Positions 41,822 through 51,854 of a DNA stretch of 64,000 nt are shown piece by piece. The notes under the pieces were generated by a model. It saw nothing but the letters and a program-made list of their open reading frames with translations. It did no database searches and was not told the DNA's origin. The stretch covers positions 1 through 64,000 of the forward strand of contig CAILVI010000284.1 in NCBI GenBank assembly GCA_903837595.1, given 5' to 3'. This stretch comes from an uncultured Thiodictyon sp. Its GTDB lineage: Bacteria; Pseudomonadota; Gammaproteobacteria; Chromatiales; Chromatiaceae. The position numbers were made by a program, and so were the translations under genes. Position 1 is the stretch's first letter; the number at the start of each line of letters is the position of its first letter.

Positions 41822-42933
41822 TGCCCTTCCCCCACCCAGCGCCCGATCAGCCGCGCCAGCTCGGGGAGCGGCTGGCCCTGCGCGACGATGCCGCGCCGGA
41901 TGGGTGCCCCCGGCATCCCGTCCACCACCGCGGTGGCCGGGTCTTGCACCAGCACCTTGCCCCCGCCGGACTTGATGAGCGCCAGACCCTCGGCCCCATC
42001 GTCCCCCAGGCCGGTCAGGACCACCCCGCAGGCGCGCTTGCCAGCCTGGGCGGCGACGCTCTCGAACATCCGATTAATGTTAGGGGCATAGACTGACTCA
42101 CCGGCGGACTCGTACTGGAGCCGCCCGCCGGGGGTCAGTAGCAGATTACGTCGCCCACCCTCCGCCAGATAGACCCGACCGGCGACCGGCACCTCCCCGG
42201 GCCTGCCCACGGCCACCGGGTGCCCGGTCTCTTGTTCCAACCACAGGGCCAATCCGTCGCTGAACTCGCGGTCGATATGCTGACTGATCAGATAGCTGGC
42301 ATCGAGCCCCCGGGTCAGGTGGCCGAACAGGGTGGCGAGCGCGGTGGGGCCGCCGGTGGAACTGCCCACGGCGACAATGCGCATCCCGGCCGCATGAGTC
42401 GATGGGGTTGGCGGCAGTCTGGATTGCGGCGCAACCGGTGCCCGGGGCGCCCCCAAACCGGCGCCGCTACTGGTGGGATTCAGGGCCAAGACGGTGCGCA
42501 TCTTGCGCAGCAGCTCTTCACCCGCGGCGAGCAAGACCTCGCGGGTGACGCTCTCCCCGGGGCGCGCCCGCAGCGCGGGGGTTCGGGTGTAGTCAACGGC
42601 GCCGGCCTTGAGTGCATCGAAAACATAGGTGGTGTTGCGTCGGATGGTCGCGCTGGAGATCAGGATGCGCGTGGGGCACACCGCCATGATGCGCCGGGTG
42701 ACCTCTACCCCGTTGATATCCGGCATGTGCATGTCGAGTAGCACCAATTGCGGGCGTAGCCGCTGCGCCGCCGCCACCCCATCGGTTCCGCAGGTCGCCT
42801 GACCGAGCAGCCGGAAACCACCGTCCGCTTGGATCACCGCGGCGGTCACCGCACGGGCGACCGCCGAATCATTGATGATCAGGACACCCGGGGTGGATAA
42901 GGCGCGTTGCAACGGTGGTTGTGCCTCGATCAT
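41818..42933 (-). CDS. cheB: CheB methylesterase (WspF-like)
   Basis: 371 residues. Receiver domain about 15-140 (VLLDMHMPDINGVEV), linker, methylesterase domain about 180-368 with the catalytic Ser in VGSSTGGPTAL, His in ISQHIDREFSDG and Asp in GLGDDGAEGL. The first acidic pair is changed (INDS). It removes receptor methyl groups when phosphorylated by CheA. It overlaps cheA at ATGA and cheR likewise. Confidence 0.92.
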   Translation of the reverse strand: MIEAQPPLQRALSTPGVLIINDSAVARAVTAAVIQADGGFRLLGQATCGTDGVAAAQRLRPQLVLLDMHMPDINGVEVTRRIMAVCPTRILISSATIRRNTTYVFDALKAGAVDYTRTPALRARPGESVTREVLLAAGEELLRKMRTVLALNPTSSGAGLGAPRAPVAPQSRLPPTPSTHAAGMRIVAVGSSTGGPTALATLFGHLTRGLDASYLISQHIDREFSDGLALWLEQETGHPVAVGRPGEVPVAGRVYLAEGGRRNLLLTPGGRLQYESAGESVYAPNINRMFESVAAQAGKRACGVVLTGLGDDGAEGLALIKSGGGKVLVQDPATAVVDGMPGAPIRRGIVAQGQPLPELARLIGRWVGEGQ

Positions 42934-45686
42934 CCGCCGATCCGCGCCGGGCTGTTTGCCAGAAGTTGGGCGACCATCGCCAGCATGGCGTCGGTGTCGA
43001 ATTCAGACTTGGTGACATAACGGTCAGCGCCGGCCTCCATCGCCTTGTTCCGGTCCTCGGCCCGGTCCTTATAGGACACCACGATGATCGGCAGTTGCCG
43101 GAAGCGGTCCATGCCGCGCAGGGTGCGGATCAGCTCGATGCCGTTCATGCGCGGCATGTCGATGTCGGTGATCAGGATGCGGTGGTCGCCCGCCTTGGCC
43201 TTGTTGAGCCCGTCCATCCCGTTGACCGCGGTGGTGACCTGGTAGCCGGCCTGTTCCAAAAAATGCCGCTCGACCTCACGTACGGTCACCGAGTCCTCGA
43301 CCACCAGGACTTGGGCAGGCGCCGCGGCCTCCTCTGCCGAGTCCGTTGCGGCCTGGAGCCCGGCGGGCGCCAGATAGCCGGCACCCTCGCGCAGGCGCTG
43401 AAGCAGGTCGGGTACGTCCATGATCAGGGCGACCCCACCGTCGTCCAGGAGCGTGAGCCCGGCAATCTCCGCGACCTTACCCAGGCGTTCGTCCAGCGGG
43501 CGGGCCACCATATCCAGTTCGTCCACGACCGCCTCCACCAGGAGCCCGAAGCGACCCCCGCCCTCATCCAAGACCAGCAGGTGTTTGCGTTGCAGGTCCT
43601 GGTGGATGGGCGCCAAGCCCAGCAGGGTGTGGAGTTGAAACAGTGGCAGGGTCTCACCGTCCAGGTGGACCGCCAGGCGCCCCTCGAGCTCGCGCAGTTC
43701 ATCCTGGACAAGTCGCCGGACCCGCGCTACCTCGGTCATGGGGAAGGCGTAGCGCTGGTCGCCGAACAGGGGGTGCCGGCCACCGACCACCAGCAGGCAG
43801 CGGGTGAGCGACAGGCTGAGCGGGACGTGCAACTCGAAGCAGGTGCCACGGCCAGGCTCCCCGTAGACCGCCACGCTGCCGCCGCTGGACTCGATCCCGG
43901 CCTTGACGATGTCGAGCCCGAAGCCGCGGCCCGAGGTGGTGGAGAGGCTTGCAGCGGTCGTTAAGCCTGGCAGGAACAGGAACGCGGTGCGCTCCTCGCT
44001 CCCCAGTTGGGCCCAGAGCGCCGGGGTGGTGTGCCCGGCGGCGACCACCGCGGCCTGAAGGCGCCCCAGATCGATGCCGGCCCCGTCATCGCTGACCCGC
44101 AGGCGCATCCGGGCACCCACCCGATGCGCCTCCAGGGTCAGGCGTCCGACCGCCGGCTTACCCTGGGATTCGCGCACCGCGGGTGACTCGATACCATGAT
44201 CCAGGGCGTTGCGCAGCAGATGCAGCAGGGGGTTGCGCAACTGCTCCAGCACGGCGCGATCGATGCGGTTGTCCTGCCCTTCCACATGCAGTTCCACCCA
44301 CTTGCCCAATTCTTGGGCCAAGTCCCGAACCATCCGCGGATAGTCGTCGAAGAGGTCCGACAGGGGCAGCAGGCGTGCCTGGGTGACCTCGTCCGCCAGG
44401 CCGTCGGCCAGGTGGTGGAGGCGGCCCTCCATCCGGTCGTGGGTATCGGTGAGTCCGTCTAACCCCCCGGCGGTGGTGGCGAGCCGCTGAGCCACCTGGC
44501 GCAGCGACTCATGCAGGGCCTCCCGGTCCAGGTCATCGGTCAAGTTGCCGGCCACCAGCCGGCCCAAGTGCTGACCCGCGCGGGTCAGTTCCCGCGTCAG
44601 GCCGCGCAGTTGATTGCGCTGCCCGGCGAGCGAGGCCACGGCGACCGTCAGTTCCCCGGAGAGGCGATGCAGGCGGTCGAGTTGCTCATAGGCGAGCCGG
44701 GTGCGTTGGCCGCCGGCGGACCGGTTGGCGGGGCCATTGGCGGGCGCAGTGGACACGACCGGCAGGGGTGGGCCAGTCGGCGCGGACGCTACCGGACGGG
44801 TCGGAGTGACCGGCGGTTCGGCGGCTGGACCCTCGAGTGCGGGGCGCGCCTCGGCGGCCAGCACCGGTGGCGAACAGGGTGTAAATTGACCGGTCTCACG
44901 CTGGCGGGCGAGCTGTTCGAGCAGGGGGGTAAGCGACGGCGCCTCGGCCCCTCGCCGCAGGATGGCCAGCAGTGACTCGATCCAGCGCAGGCCGCAGTCC
45001 ACGGCCAGCGGAAGGCTGGCGAACGGCGCCGGATTGCCAGCCGTCCCGGACTCATGCAGCAGGTCCTCCAGCGCCCCGGCGACCGTGCGAATGGGGTCGC
45101 AGCCGATGGCCCGGGCCGCGCCTTTCAGGGTGTGGAAGACCCGCCGCAGGTCCTCTGCGTTGCTCGCCCCGGTACCCACCGCCAGCAGCGCGCGGGCCTC
45201 AGCCAGCTGGCCGACGACCTCCTCGGCAAAGATCCCCATGAGATCCAAGCCGAAGCCCCCATCGGTACCTCTGTCCATGGGCGGCGCCGGCGTCGGTGCC
45301 GGTGGGGGCTCCGGGAGGCCCGCCCGATAGGCATCGACCCGCGCTGCGAACCCCGCCATGTCCGGCCAGGGGGCGCCGGCCAGTCGCGCGGCCAGGGTAT
45401 CGTGCAGCAGGTCCACGCCCATCAGGCACAGGTCCACCGTGGCGGGTCGCCATGGTCCACTGCCGTCGAGTTGGTCGTGCAGGACGTCCTCCAGGCGGTG
45501 CGCGATGTCCAGCTCCTGGTCGCACTGGACCGCCCGTGCAGCCCCCTTGAGGGTGTGGAAGACCCGCATCAGGGCCTCAGTGCCGGCCCGATCCGGGGGG
45601 GCGTGCTCAAACTCGAGGGTGAGGCGGGTTCCCTCTTTCAGGTTAGCCTCCACCTCCTCCCGGAAGATTTCGAGCAAATCGTTCAC
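42930..45686 (-). CDS. cheA: CheA-type hybrid kinase with two Hpt domains and a C-terminal receiver (WspE-like)
   Basis: 918 residues from the GTG at 45686, which overlaps the cheW stop (GTGA). Two Hpt domains, His44 and His185, both in RVFHTLKGAAR; a Pro-rich linker; a dimerisation domain about 300-390; kinase domain with HLLRNALDHGIESP near 480; CheW-like domain about 640-770; and a receiver about 790-910 (VVEDSVTVREV, ITDIDMPRMNG). The fused receiver is the WspE/FrzE arrangement, in contrast to the motility CheA. It drives phosphorylation of the receiver-cyclase and CheB. Confidence 0.93.
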   Translation of the reverse strand: MNDLLEIFREEVEANLKEGTRLTLEFEHAPPDRAGTEALMRVFHTLKGAARAVQCDQELDIAHRLEDVLHDQLDGSGPWRPATVDLCLMGVDLLHDTLAARLAGAPWPDMAGFAARVDAYRAGLPEPPPAPTPAPPMDRGTDGGFGLDLMGIFAEEVVGQLAEARALLAVGTGASNAEDLRRVFHTLKGAARAIGCDPIRTVAGALEDLLHESGTAGNPAPFASLPLAVDCGLRWIESLLAILRRGAEAPSLTPLLEQLARQRETGQFTPCSPPVLAAEARPALEGPAAEPPVTPTRPVASAPTGPPLPVVSTAPANGPANRSAGGQRTRLAYEQLDRLHRLSGELTVAVASLAGQRNQLRGLTRELTRAGQHLGRLVAGNLTDDLDREALHESLRQVAQRLATTAGGLDGLTDTHDRMEGRLHHLADGLADEVTQARLLPLSDLFDDYPRMVRDLAQELGKWVELHVEGQDNRIDRAVLEQLRNPLLHLLRNALDHGIESPAVRESQGKPAVGRLTLEAHRVGARMRLRVSDDGAGIDLGRLQAAVVAAGHTTPALWAQLGSEERTAFLFLPGLTTAASLSTTSGRGFGLDIVKAGIESSGGSVAVYGEPGRGTCFELHVPLSLSLTRCLLVVGGRHPLFGDQRYAFPMTEVARVRRLVQDELRELEGRLAVHLDGETLPLFQLHTLLGLAPIHQDLQRKHLLVLDEGGGRFGLLVEAVVDELDMVARPLDERLGKVAEIAGLTLLDDGGVALIMDVPDLLQRLREGAGYLAPAGLQAATDSAEEAAAPAQVLVVEDSVTVREVERHFLEQAGYQVTTAVNGMDGLNKAKAGDHRILITDIDMPRMNGIELIRTLRGMDRFRQLPIIVVSYKDRAEDRNKAMEAGADRYVTKSEFDTDAMLAMVAQLLANSPARIGG

Positions 45687-46138
45687 GCGGCCGACCCCGG
45701 CACCAAGTCCCGCAGCAGGCCCAGTTCCGCCGGCGTGAGCAGGTCCGGCAGGCAGATCTCCTGGGTAATGCCGCCGTCGATCAGCCACAGGTCGGCACAG
45801 CCTCTCGCGGCGCGCTCGCTCAGGATCGGGGGGCGCCGCTGCTCATCGCCCAGCGTACTGATCCCGGTCACGGCGTCGACGACCAGCCCCAGCGGGCGCC
45901 CGGCGGCGGTAAAGCACAGGACGCGATTGCCGTGCCGCCAATCCGACGGGGGCCTGCCGCCCAGGCGCTCGGCGAGGGTGAGCACGGGCAGGGCCTCGCC
46001 GCGCAAGTTGAGCAGCCCGGCGATGAAGTCCGGGGCACCGGGCAATCGGCTCAGGCGCGCCGGCATCAGGATCTCGTCGAGCGCCGTCAGGCGGGTCAGG
46101 AACCGCCCGCCGTTAGCCGTGAAGAGCAGGGCCTCCAT
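45683..46138 (-). CDS. cheW: CheW-like coupling protein
   Basis: 151 residues. A single CheW domain (FLTRLTALDEILMP, LLNLRGEALPVLTLAERLG, GLVVDAVTGI). It couples the chemoreceptor to CheA. It lies 10 bases after the MCP gene and overlaps cheA. This would be the WspD-like partner. Confidence 0.9.
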   Translation of the reverse strand: MEALLFTANGGRFLTRLTALDEILMPARLSRLPGAPDFIAGLLNLRGEALPVLTLAERLGGRPPSDWRHGNRVLCFTAAGRPLGLVVDAVTGISTLGDEQRRPPILSERAARGCADLWLIDGGITQEICLPDLLTPAELGLLRDLVPGSAA

Positions 46139-46147
46139 CGGGTTGGC

Positions 46148-48406
46148 TCAAACCCGGAAGACTGAGACGGCGCTGGCCAGTTGGGTCGCCATCGCATTGA
46201 GTTCATAGGTGACCGAGCGGGTCTGGCTCGCCGCCTTGGCGACCATGTTGGCGGATGAGAGCATTTCGGTGGAGGTGGTCTGCACCATGCGGGCGGCGTC
46301 CGCTTGGGCGCGGACCGACTCCAGGATCATGCTCATCTGCTCCTGGATCCGGTCCATGGCCGCGTTGATGGCGACCAGGGCCGTACTCGTCTCACCCACT
46401 AGGGCGACGCCGTGGTGGATCTCCTCGGAGGATTTGTCCATGGCGAGCGCCGAGGACTCCGTGGCACGTTGGATGTCGCGCACCATGCCACTGATGTTGC
46501 CGGCGGAGTCGATGGAGCGGTCCGACAGCCGGCGAATTTCCTGGGCGACCACCGAGAACCCCTTGCCCATCTCCCCTGCCTTGTTGGCCTCGATGGAGGC
46601 GTTGAGCGACAACAGGGTGGTCTGGTCCGCAACCATGGAGATGGTCGCCACCGCCTCGTTGATATCGTCCATCTTGTCGTTCAGGGCCTTGATGCGCTCG
46701 GCCGTCTGGCGGGTCGACAGCCCGATGGCGTCCATGGAGGACATCATCTGGGTGGACTTGTGGTTGCTGTCGGTGACGATGCCGGCGATCTCGTCCACGT
46801 TGCGCCCGACGGTCTCGGACGACGAGACCAGGGTGACGGCACTCTGCGACATCTCGTTCAACGAGGCGGAGAGCTCATTGACCGCGCTCGCCTGCTCGGT
46901 GGCGGACGCCGCCTGCTCGGTGGCCGCTGCCTGGATCTCGTTGATGGACGAGGACAGTTGCACGCTCGCCCGCTGGATGCGTTGGACCAGGTTGAGCAGG
47001 TTCTCGCGCATCTGGTTGAATGAGTCTGCCAGGGCGCCCAGCTCGTCGCGGCTGCGCACATCCACCGCATAGGTCAGGTTGCCGCGGGCAATCTGGTGGG
47101 CGCCGGCCATCAGGGCCTCGACGGCCGCGACGATGGGTCGCGGCACCGTCAGTAGCACCAGGAGCCCCACCGCCAGACCCAGCAGGGCGGTACCGCCCAC
47201 CAGCCACAGGGCCTGGACGCCGCTGTCCTCCAGACCCCTGCTCTCGGTGTCGATGTCACGCCAGGCGCTGGATGCCAAGTCCTCGGCCAAGGTCAGGATG
47301 CGTTCCCCAGCGGTAGTCAGTGACTGCTCCTGCACGGCGATCTGCGTCTGGGTCTGGGCCGCCGCGTTGGTGTTTTGGGCCATCTTGGCCCCGACTTCAC
47401 GCAGTTGCGCGGTGTACCCGGCGAGGGCCTTCTTGAGGTCGGCAAGCCCGGCGGCGAGCCCGGCGGCGGCGGCGTCCGCGCGCAATGCATCGAGTTGGGC
47501 GGCCAGTTCCGCCGCGCTGGTGCGCGCGGCATCGTTCAGCGCCGGGCTGTGGGAGGCGAAGAAGGTCTCAAGCTGGACGCGTTCGACCAGCAGGTTCCGG
47601 TTCAACCGTTCCAGGGTCCGCCCCAGTGCGACCTGGGCGGGACTGCCGACGCCCTGCTCGGGCCAGGCGGCAGCGGTCAGGTCGCGGGCGGCCACGATGA
47701 CCGCGTCCAACCGGCTGGCCAGGTCCTTCTCGCCGGTCGCCATGGCGGTCTCCCGGTCGGCCTGCCCCTTGTGCAGGGCGACGACCTCCTTGACCTCGGC
47801 GGTGAAGCGGGCCTCATAGTCGTCCAATGCCTCCGTCAGTGCGCGGTGTTGGGCGGTCACGTTGGTCCCCGCGGAACTGGCGATCTTCCCGGCCAGGGGG
47901 TTCAACTGGTTGATCTGTTCACGCACCCGGGTAGCGAGCCGCAAGACTTTATCCGCGGCGCTCTGCTCATCGACCAGCAGATAGTCGCTCTGGGCCGTCA
48001 TGGTGCGGAAGACCGCCGTCTTGATATCCTCACTGACCTGGGCCAGGTCCGCGTGATGCCCCAGTTCCGGGATCCCCTCCGCGGTGAGCCCGTGCAGGGT
48101 ATTCACCGAGACCAGCCCGAGCACCAGGATCACCAGCGTGAGCAGCCCAAGGGAGAGGTTCAGTTTGCGCTTGAGGCTTAAGCCACGCGCGGCGGCGCGC
48201 CCGCCGTAGCCCGACCCCGTCATCAGGCCCCCGGCCGACTCCCGGCGAGCGCTCGGCCGCGCCCCCTGGTCGCCATCGTCCGGCCCGTGGAAGGGCATAC
48301 CGCTCTGGACCCCGTCGGGCTCCGGGACGACGAAGTCGCCGGCATGCTCGGCCTGGTGGGCCTGGCTCGGGTCGTGGGCATGATCGCCCGTCTGGTCGGC
48401 GTGCAT
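46148..48406 (-). CDS. Methyl-accepting chemotaxis protein with His/Asp-rich N-terminal extension
   Basis: 752 residues from the ATG at 48406 (gagga, 8-base spacing). Codons between it and an ATG at 48223 have coding-like G/C third positions, so the long form is preferred. Residues 1-75 are a cytoplasmic His/Asp/Gln-rich tail, TM about 83-103, a large periplasmic helical domain, TM about 395-417, HAMP, and a signalling domain with the conserved hairpin tip ([20 protein letters not shown], with K where E. coli has EAAR). It is the WspA-like receptor of the operon. The His-rich tail could bind metal. Confidence 0.88.
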   Translation of the reverse strand: MHADQTGDHAHDPSQAHQAEHAGDFVVPEPDGVQSGMPFHGPDDGDQGARPSARRESAGGLMTGSGYGGRAAARGLSLKRKLNLSLGLLTLVILVLGLVSVNTLHGLTAEGIPELGHHADLAQVSEDIKTAVFRTMTAQSDYLLVDEQSAADKVLRLATRVREQINQLNPLAGKIASSAGTNVTAQHRALTEALDDYEARFTAEVKEVVALHKGQADRETAMATGEKDLASRLDAVIVAARDLTAAAWPEQGVGSPAQVALGRTLERLNRNLLVERVQLETFFASHSPALNDAARTSAAELAAQLDALRADAAAAGLAAGLADLKKALAGYTAQLREVGAKMAQNTNAAAQTQTQIAVQEQSLTTAGERILTLAEDLASSAWRDIDTESRGLEDSGVQALWLVGGTALLGLAVGLLVLLTVPRPIVAAVEALMAGAHQIARGNLTYAVDVRSRDELGALADSFNQMRENLLNLVQRIQRASVQLSSSINEIQAAATEQAASATEQASAVNELSASLNEMSQSAVTLVSSSETVGRNVDEIAGIVTDSNHKSTQMMSSMDAIGLSTRQTAERIKALNDKMDDINEAVATISMVADQTTLLSLNASIEANKAGEMGKGFSVVAQEIRRLSDRSIDSAGNISGMVRDIQRATESSALAMDKSSEEIHHGVALVGETSTALVAINAAMDRIQEQMSMILESVRAQADAARMVQTTSTEMLSSANMVAKAASQTRSVTYELNAMATQLASAVSVFRV

Positions 48407-48445
48407 CCGATGGTCCTCGATCTGGCCCGGGGTCTCGTCCGGGTC

Positions 48446-48991
48446 TCAAAAATGGTTGAAGCCCGCGGCAAGTAGCGGGCTCACATCGAGCAGGGTGAGC
48501 GAACGACCCTTGTGCTCACCCACGCCGATGCGGCGGATCGGCGCGTTGGTCGCCACCCCGCCCTGGGCCTGGAAGCTATCTGCATCCAATGCCACGACAG
48601 ACTCTACCGCATCCACCGGCAATCCGGCACGGCGACTGCGCGCATCGCGGACCACCAGGGTCCGGTTGGCCGCCCCCAGCCGGTAGCTACTGTTGATCCC
48701 GAGCAAGGCGCCGGTATTGAGCAGGGGCACCAGCTCGCCGCGGACGTTGGCCAATCCGAGCACCAAGGCGCTGACATGTGGCAACGCGATCCCGGTCGTG
48801 ACACTCGCCACCTCATCCAGTGCCTGCATGGGCAAGGCGAAGCGCTCACCCGCGACCCGCACGATCACAAAGACGCTCCCCGTCAAGTCCCCCAATGGAT
48901 CGACTGTTTGGGCATAGCGCTTGGTCCAATGCTCGAGTTCGGCCGCGGGGAGCGGCGCGGCGCAGGGGGCGAGTTCGGTTGGATCGGACAT
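48446..48991 (-). CDS. cheW: CheW-like protein (first gene of the chemosensory operon)
   Basis: 181 residues from the ATG at 48991; a TTG at 49021 would add ten. One CheW domain (VIVRVAGERFALPMQALDEVASV, GLANVRGELVPLLNTGALLG, LLDVSPLLAAGF). Two CheW proteins in one operon match WspB and WspD. The gene precedes the MCP by 39 bases, so the promoter probably lies in 48992-49209. Confidence 0.88.
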   Translation of the reverse strand: MSDPTELAPCAAPLPAAELEHWTKRYAQTVDPLGDLTGSVFVIVRVAGERFALPMQALDEVASVTTGIALPHVSALVLGLANVRGELVPLLNTGALLGINSSYRLGAANRTLVVRDARSRRAGLPVDAVESVVALDADSFQAQGGVATNAPIRRIGVGEHKGRSLTLLDVSPLLAAGFNHF

Positions 48992-49209
48992 TTGCCTCAA
49001 GGACGGGAGGTGTTCAGTCAACGTGAGGTTGTAGGCAGACGGTTCTGAAACGGCGCAGACGCCAACGCGCCCTCAGCATACCTCACGCGAACCGTTACGA
49101 GCGACAAACATCGCGATCTTCGCGCCCCTGGCGGCGCAGCGGTTGTCCTCCCTGGCCGGGATGCTAAGACGCACGCTAAGGACGGTTGGCGGGGTTACGA
49201 CGCCAATCG

Positions 49210-50505
49210 TCAAGAGCGCTTCAATGCCTGATCGATATCCCATAGGATATCGTCGATATGCTCGCAGCCCACCGACAGCCGGATCATATCCGGCCGTACC
49301 CCCGCCGCGGCCTGCTGAGCCGCGTCGAGCTGGCGGTGGGTGGTGGATGCCGGATGGATGATCAGGGTACGGGTGTCGCCGATATTGGCCAGGTGGCTCA
49401 TGAATTGCGCCGCTTCGATGAAACGCACGCCAGCCTCGATCCCGCCCTTCACACCGAAGGCGAGCAGGCCGGAGGCGCCGGGCGCACCCTCCACCTGGCG
49501 CATCTGCCGCTCGATGAGCCCGTATTGGGGGTGGTCGGGCAGACCCGGGTAGTCGACCCAACTGACCTGCGGGTGGGCGCGCAGGAACTCAGCGACCGCG
49601 CGGGCATTGCGGCAGTGCCGCTCCATGCGCAGGGGCAGGGTCTCCACCCCTTGCAGAATCTGCCAGGCGCTGGTCGGTGCCAGCGCGGCGCCATAGACCC
49701 GCAGTGTTTCCATGCGGCAACGCATGGTGAAGCCGCAGTCACCGAAGGTCTCGTAGAACTTCACGCCGTGGTAGCCGGGGGAGGGCTCGGTCATGCCCGG
49801 GAACTTGCCGTTGTCCCAGGGGAACAGGCCACTCTCGACCACCAGGCCGGCGAGCGTGGTGCCGTGACCGCCCAGGTACTTGGTTGCTGAGTGCACGACG
49901 ATGTCGGCCCCCAGGGCGATGGGGTTGCACAGAAAGGGGGAGGGCACCGTGTTGTCCACGATCAGCGGTATGCCGTGGGCGTGCGCCACTGCGGCCACCG
50001 CGGCGATGTCGAGTACCGCGAGGCTGGGGTTGCCCAGGCTCTCGGCGAAGATGGCGCGGGTGTTGGGGCGCAGCGCGGCGGCGAAGGCCTCGGGGTTCGC
50101 GGCATCGACGAAGCTGGTCTCGATGCCGAGCTTGGCCAGATTGACCGCCAGCATGGTCACGGTCCCGCCATAGAGCGCGCCGCCGGCCACCAGGTGGTCG
50201 CCCGCTTGCAGCAGCGTCATCAGGGCCATCGCCTCGGCGGCCATGCCGCTGGCGGACGCGACCGCCGCCCGCCCGCCCTCCAGTGCGGCCAGCCGCTCCT
50301 CCAGCGCGGCCACCGTCGGATTGGAGATCCGCGAGTAGACATTGCCGAAGGTCTGTAGATTGAACAGTGAGGCGGCGTGCCCGGCGTTGTCGAAGACGAA
50401 GCTGGTCGTCTGGTAGATCGGCAGGGCGCGGGCGCCGGTGGTGCTGTCCGGGATCTGCCCGGCGTGGATCGCCAGGGTCTCGGGTTGGAACTGGTGGTCG
50501 GCCAT
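49210..50505 (-). CDS. metY: O-acetylhomoserine sulfhydrylase
   Basis: 431 residues, the usual length. It makes homocysteine or methionine precursors from O-acetylhomoserine and sulfide (or methanethiol), using PLP. The PLP-binding lysine lies in VVHSATKYLGGHGTT near residue 209; the N-terminal ETLAIHAGQ and C-terminal IRLSVGCEHIDDILWDI are typical of the MetY branch. It is 16 bases from the CoA-binding gene upstream and probably shares its transcript. Confidence 0.93.
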   Translation of the reverse strand: MADHQFQPETLAIHAGQIPDSTTGARALPIYQTTSFVFDNAGHAASLFNLQTFGNVYSRISNPTVAALEERLAALEGGRAAVASASGMAAEAMALMTLLQAGDHLVAGGALYGGTVTMLAVNLAKLGIETSFVDAANPEAFAAALRPNTRAIFAESLGNPSLAVLDIAAVAAVAHAHGIPLIVDNTVPSPFLCNPIALGADIVVHSATKYLGGHGTTLAGLVVESGLFPWDNGKFPGMTEPSPGYHGVKFYETFGDCGFTMRCRMETLRVYGAALAPTSAWQILQGVETLPLRMERHCRNARAVAEFLRAHPQVSWVDYPGLPDHPQYGLIERQMRQVEGAPGASGLLAFGVKGGIEAGVRFIEAAQFMSHLANIGDTRTLIIHPASTTHRQLDAAQQAAAGVRPDMIRLSVGCEHIDDILWDIDQALKRS

Positions 50506-50520
50506 GGGTGTCGGTCGCCT

Positions 50521-50991
50521 TCAGATGGGACGTTTGGCTGAAATGACGCCGGTGTTGACGCCGACCCAATGCAGACCGCCGAAGAGGCGCGCATGTTCGA
50601 TCTTCACGCAGCGGTCCATCACCGTCGTGAGCCCCGCGTCGCGCGCCAGCTGGTCGGCCTCCAGGTTCTTCACTCCCAGTTGCTGCCATAGGCACCGGGC
50701 GCCGATCGCCACGGCGGAGCGGGCGATCGGCAGCAGGTCCGCGGCGCGGCGGAAGCAGTCCACCATGTCCACGGGCTCGGGGATGTCCTCAAGCCTGGCA
50801 AAACAGCGCTCGCCCAGGATCTCCGGGTAGCGGGGGTTGACCGGGATGATCCGATAACCGTGCCCCTGCATGTACTTGGCCGCGAAAAAACTCGGCCGGT
50901 GCCACTCGGCCGAGAGGCCCACCACTGCAATGGTGTGGTTGGCCTTCAGGATGCGGCGCAGGGAGGCGATGTCTTCGTCTGGTCTGGTCAT
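50521..50991 (-). CDS. CoA-binding protein (YccU family)
   Basis: 156 residues from the ATG at 50991. A Rossmann-fold CoA-binding domain: IAVVGLSAEWHRPSFFAAKYM near residues 25-45, IPVNPRYPEILGE near 53, and the C-terminal MDRCVKIEHARL. Biochemical role unknown. It is the first gene of the metY transcript and is divergent from the sulfonate operon, separated by about 580 bases. Confidence 0.88.
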   Translation of the reverse strand: MTRPDEDIASLRRILKANHTIAVVGLSAEWHRPSFFAAKYMQGHGYRIIPVNPRYPEILGERCFARLEDIPEPVDMVDCFRRAADLLPIARSAVAIGARCLWQQLGVKNLEADQLARDAGLTTVMDRCVKIEHARLFGGLHWVGVNTGVISAKRPI

Positions 50992-51014
50992 GGCGTAACG
51001 GATCGGTGGCAGGC

Positions 51015-51071
51015 TCAACGGCCGGTACCATCATAGTCCGGTAACCCGGCAATGCGATAGGCCTGCCGACA
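51015..51071 (-). pseudogene. Remnant of a DsrC/TusE-like C-terminal tail
   Basis: The minus strand reads CRQAYRIAGLPDY followed by DGTGR and a stop. It matches, codon by codon with only a few changes, the end of the DsrC-like protein at 63711 (CRQACRIAGLPDY). The first redox cysteine is changed to Tyr and the last two are lost. Upstream of about 51075 the similarity ends. It is therefore a broken copy of the tail, left by recombination or decay. Confidence 0.7.
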
Positions 51072-51569
51072 CCGACGCTTCCCATCCCGAGGCCGAGTTT
51101 CATCCAGGACTGGACCGCGCCGGGCAAGCAGGACGCGCAGCTGTTGGAAGTTCCTATCAGGCCGCCGCGTGCTGGAAAACCCCCGGTGGCGCGGGTACCA
51201 GCGGAACTTGCTCACCCCGGGTTAGCGCGCGCCGTTTCGGCGGCAAGGTAACGTCGTAATCGCTTGGCTGCGCTCCGGCAGGACGTGTTTGCGGATCCCC
51301 GCCTTCTTTCCAGACGCGCCTATGCCGGACCTTCCCGGCTCGCTCGGTATGGCAACGTGACACCAGGCGGGCGGAAAATGACCCGGACCCTGATTCGGCG
51401 AAAGGAATCCTGCTAACCAAATCGAAAATAAATGGTTCCTGAATGTCTTGGGAAGCCATACGCTGTTAATTCGAAAAGAGTGCCATGAGGCCCGATAACG
51501 TCGGCGCCGTCGGCATTGACGTTCGACCATGCCCATCCGCAAACACACCACTGCCAGAGTGAGGAATCC
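51019..51569. other. Divergent intergenic region before the sulfonate operon
   Basis: Contains the DsrC-like tail remnant at its left end and otherwise no credible gene. An AT-rich segment near 51415-51480 probably carries the promoter for suyA, but no clear -35/-10 pair or operator could be assigned. Confidence 0.4.
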
Positions 51570-51851
51570 ATGATTCATTTTGTCGTGCACGGTCCCCGTG
51601 ATTCGACCGGCGTGGTCGTGGTCGAGGGCGTGCGCGCCGGTGATGCCTTGGACGGCTGGGTGATGGATGGGGATCACAGCCTCACCATCACGGCCGTGGA
51701 GGACATCCCCATCGGCCATAAACTCGCCCTGCACGCCATCGCCAGCGGCGATACGATCATCAAGTATGGCCATGACATCGGTCGCGCCATCGCCGACATC
51801 CAGGCCGGCGCACATCTGCATGTTCACAATGTCAAGACCAAAAGGTGGTAA
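51570..51851 (+). CDS. suyA: (2R)-sulfolactate sulfo-lyase, alpha (small) subunit
   Basis: 93 residues from the ATG at 51570 (gagga upstream). A SAF-domain protein of the UxaA N-terminal type, ending in the AHLHVHNVKTKRW segment typical of SuyA. With SuyB it splits (R)-3-sulfolactate to pyruvate and sulfite in the cytoplasm. In altronate or galactarate dehydratases this domain is fused to the large subunit; the split form with this length is the SuyAB arrangement. It begins an operon of at least twelve genes. Confidence 0.8.
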   Translation: MIHFVVHGPRDSTGVVVVEGVRAGDALDGWVMDGDHSLTITAVEDIPIGHKLALHAIASGDTIIKYGHDIGRAIADIQAGAHLHVHNVKTKRW

Positions 51852-51854
51852 TCA

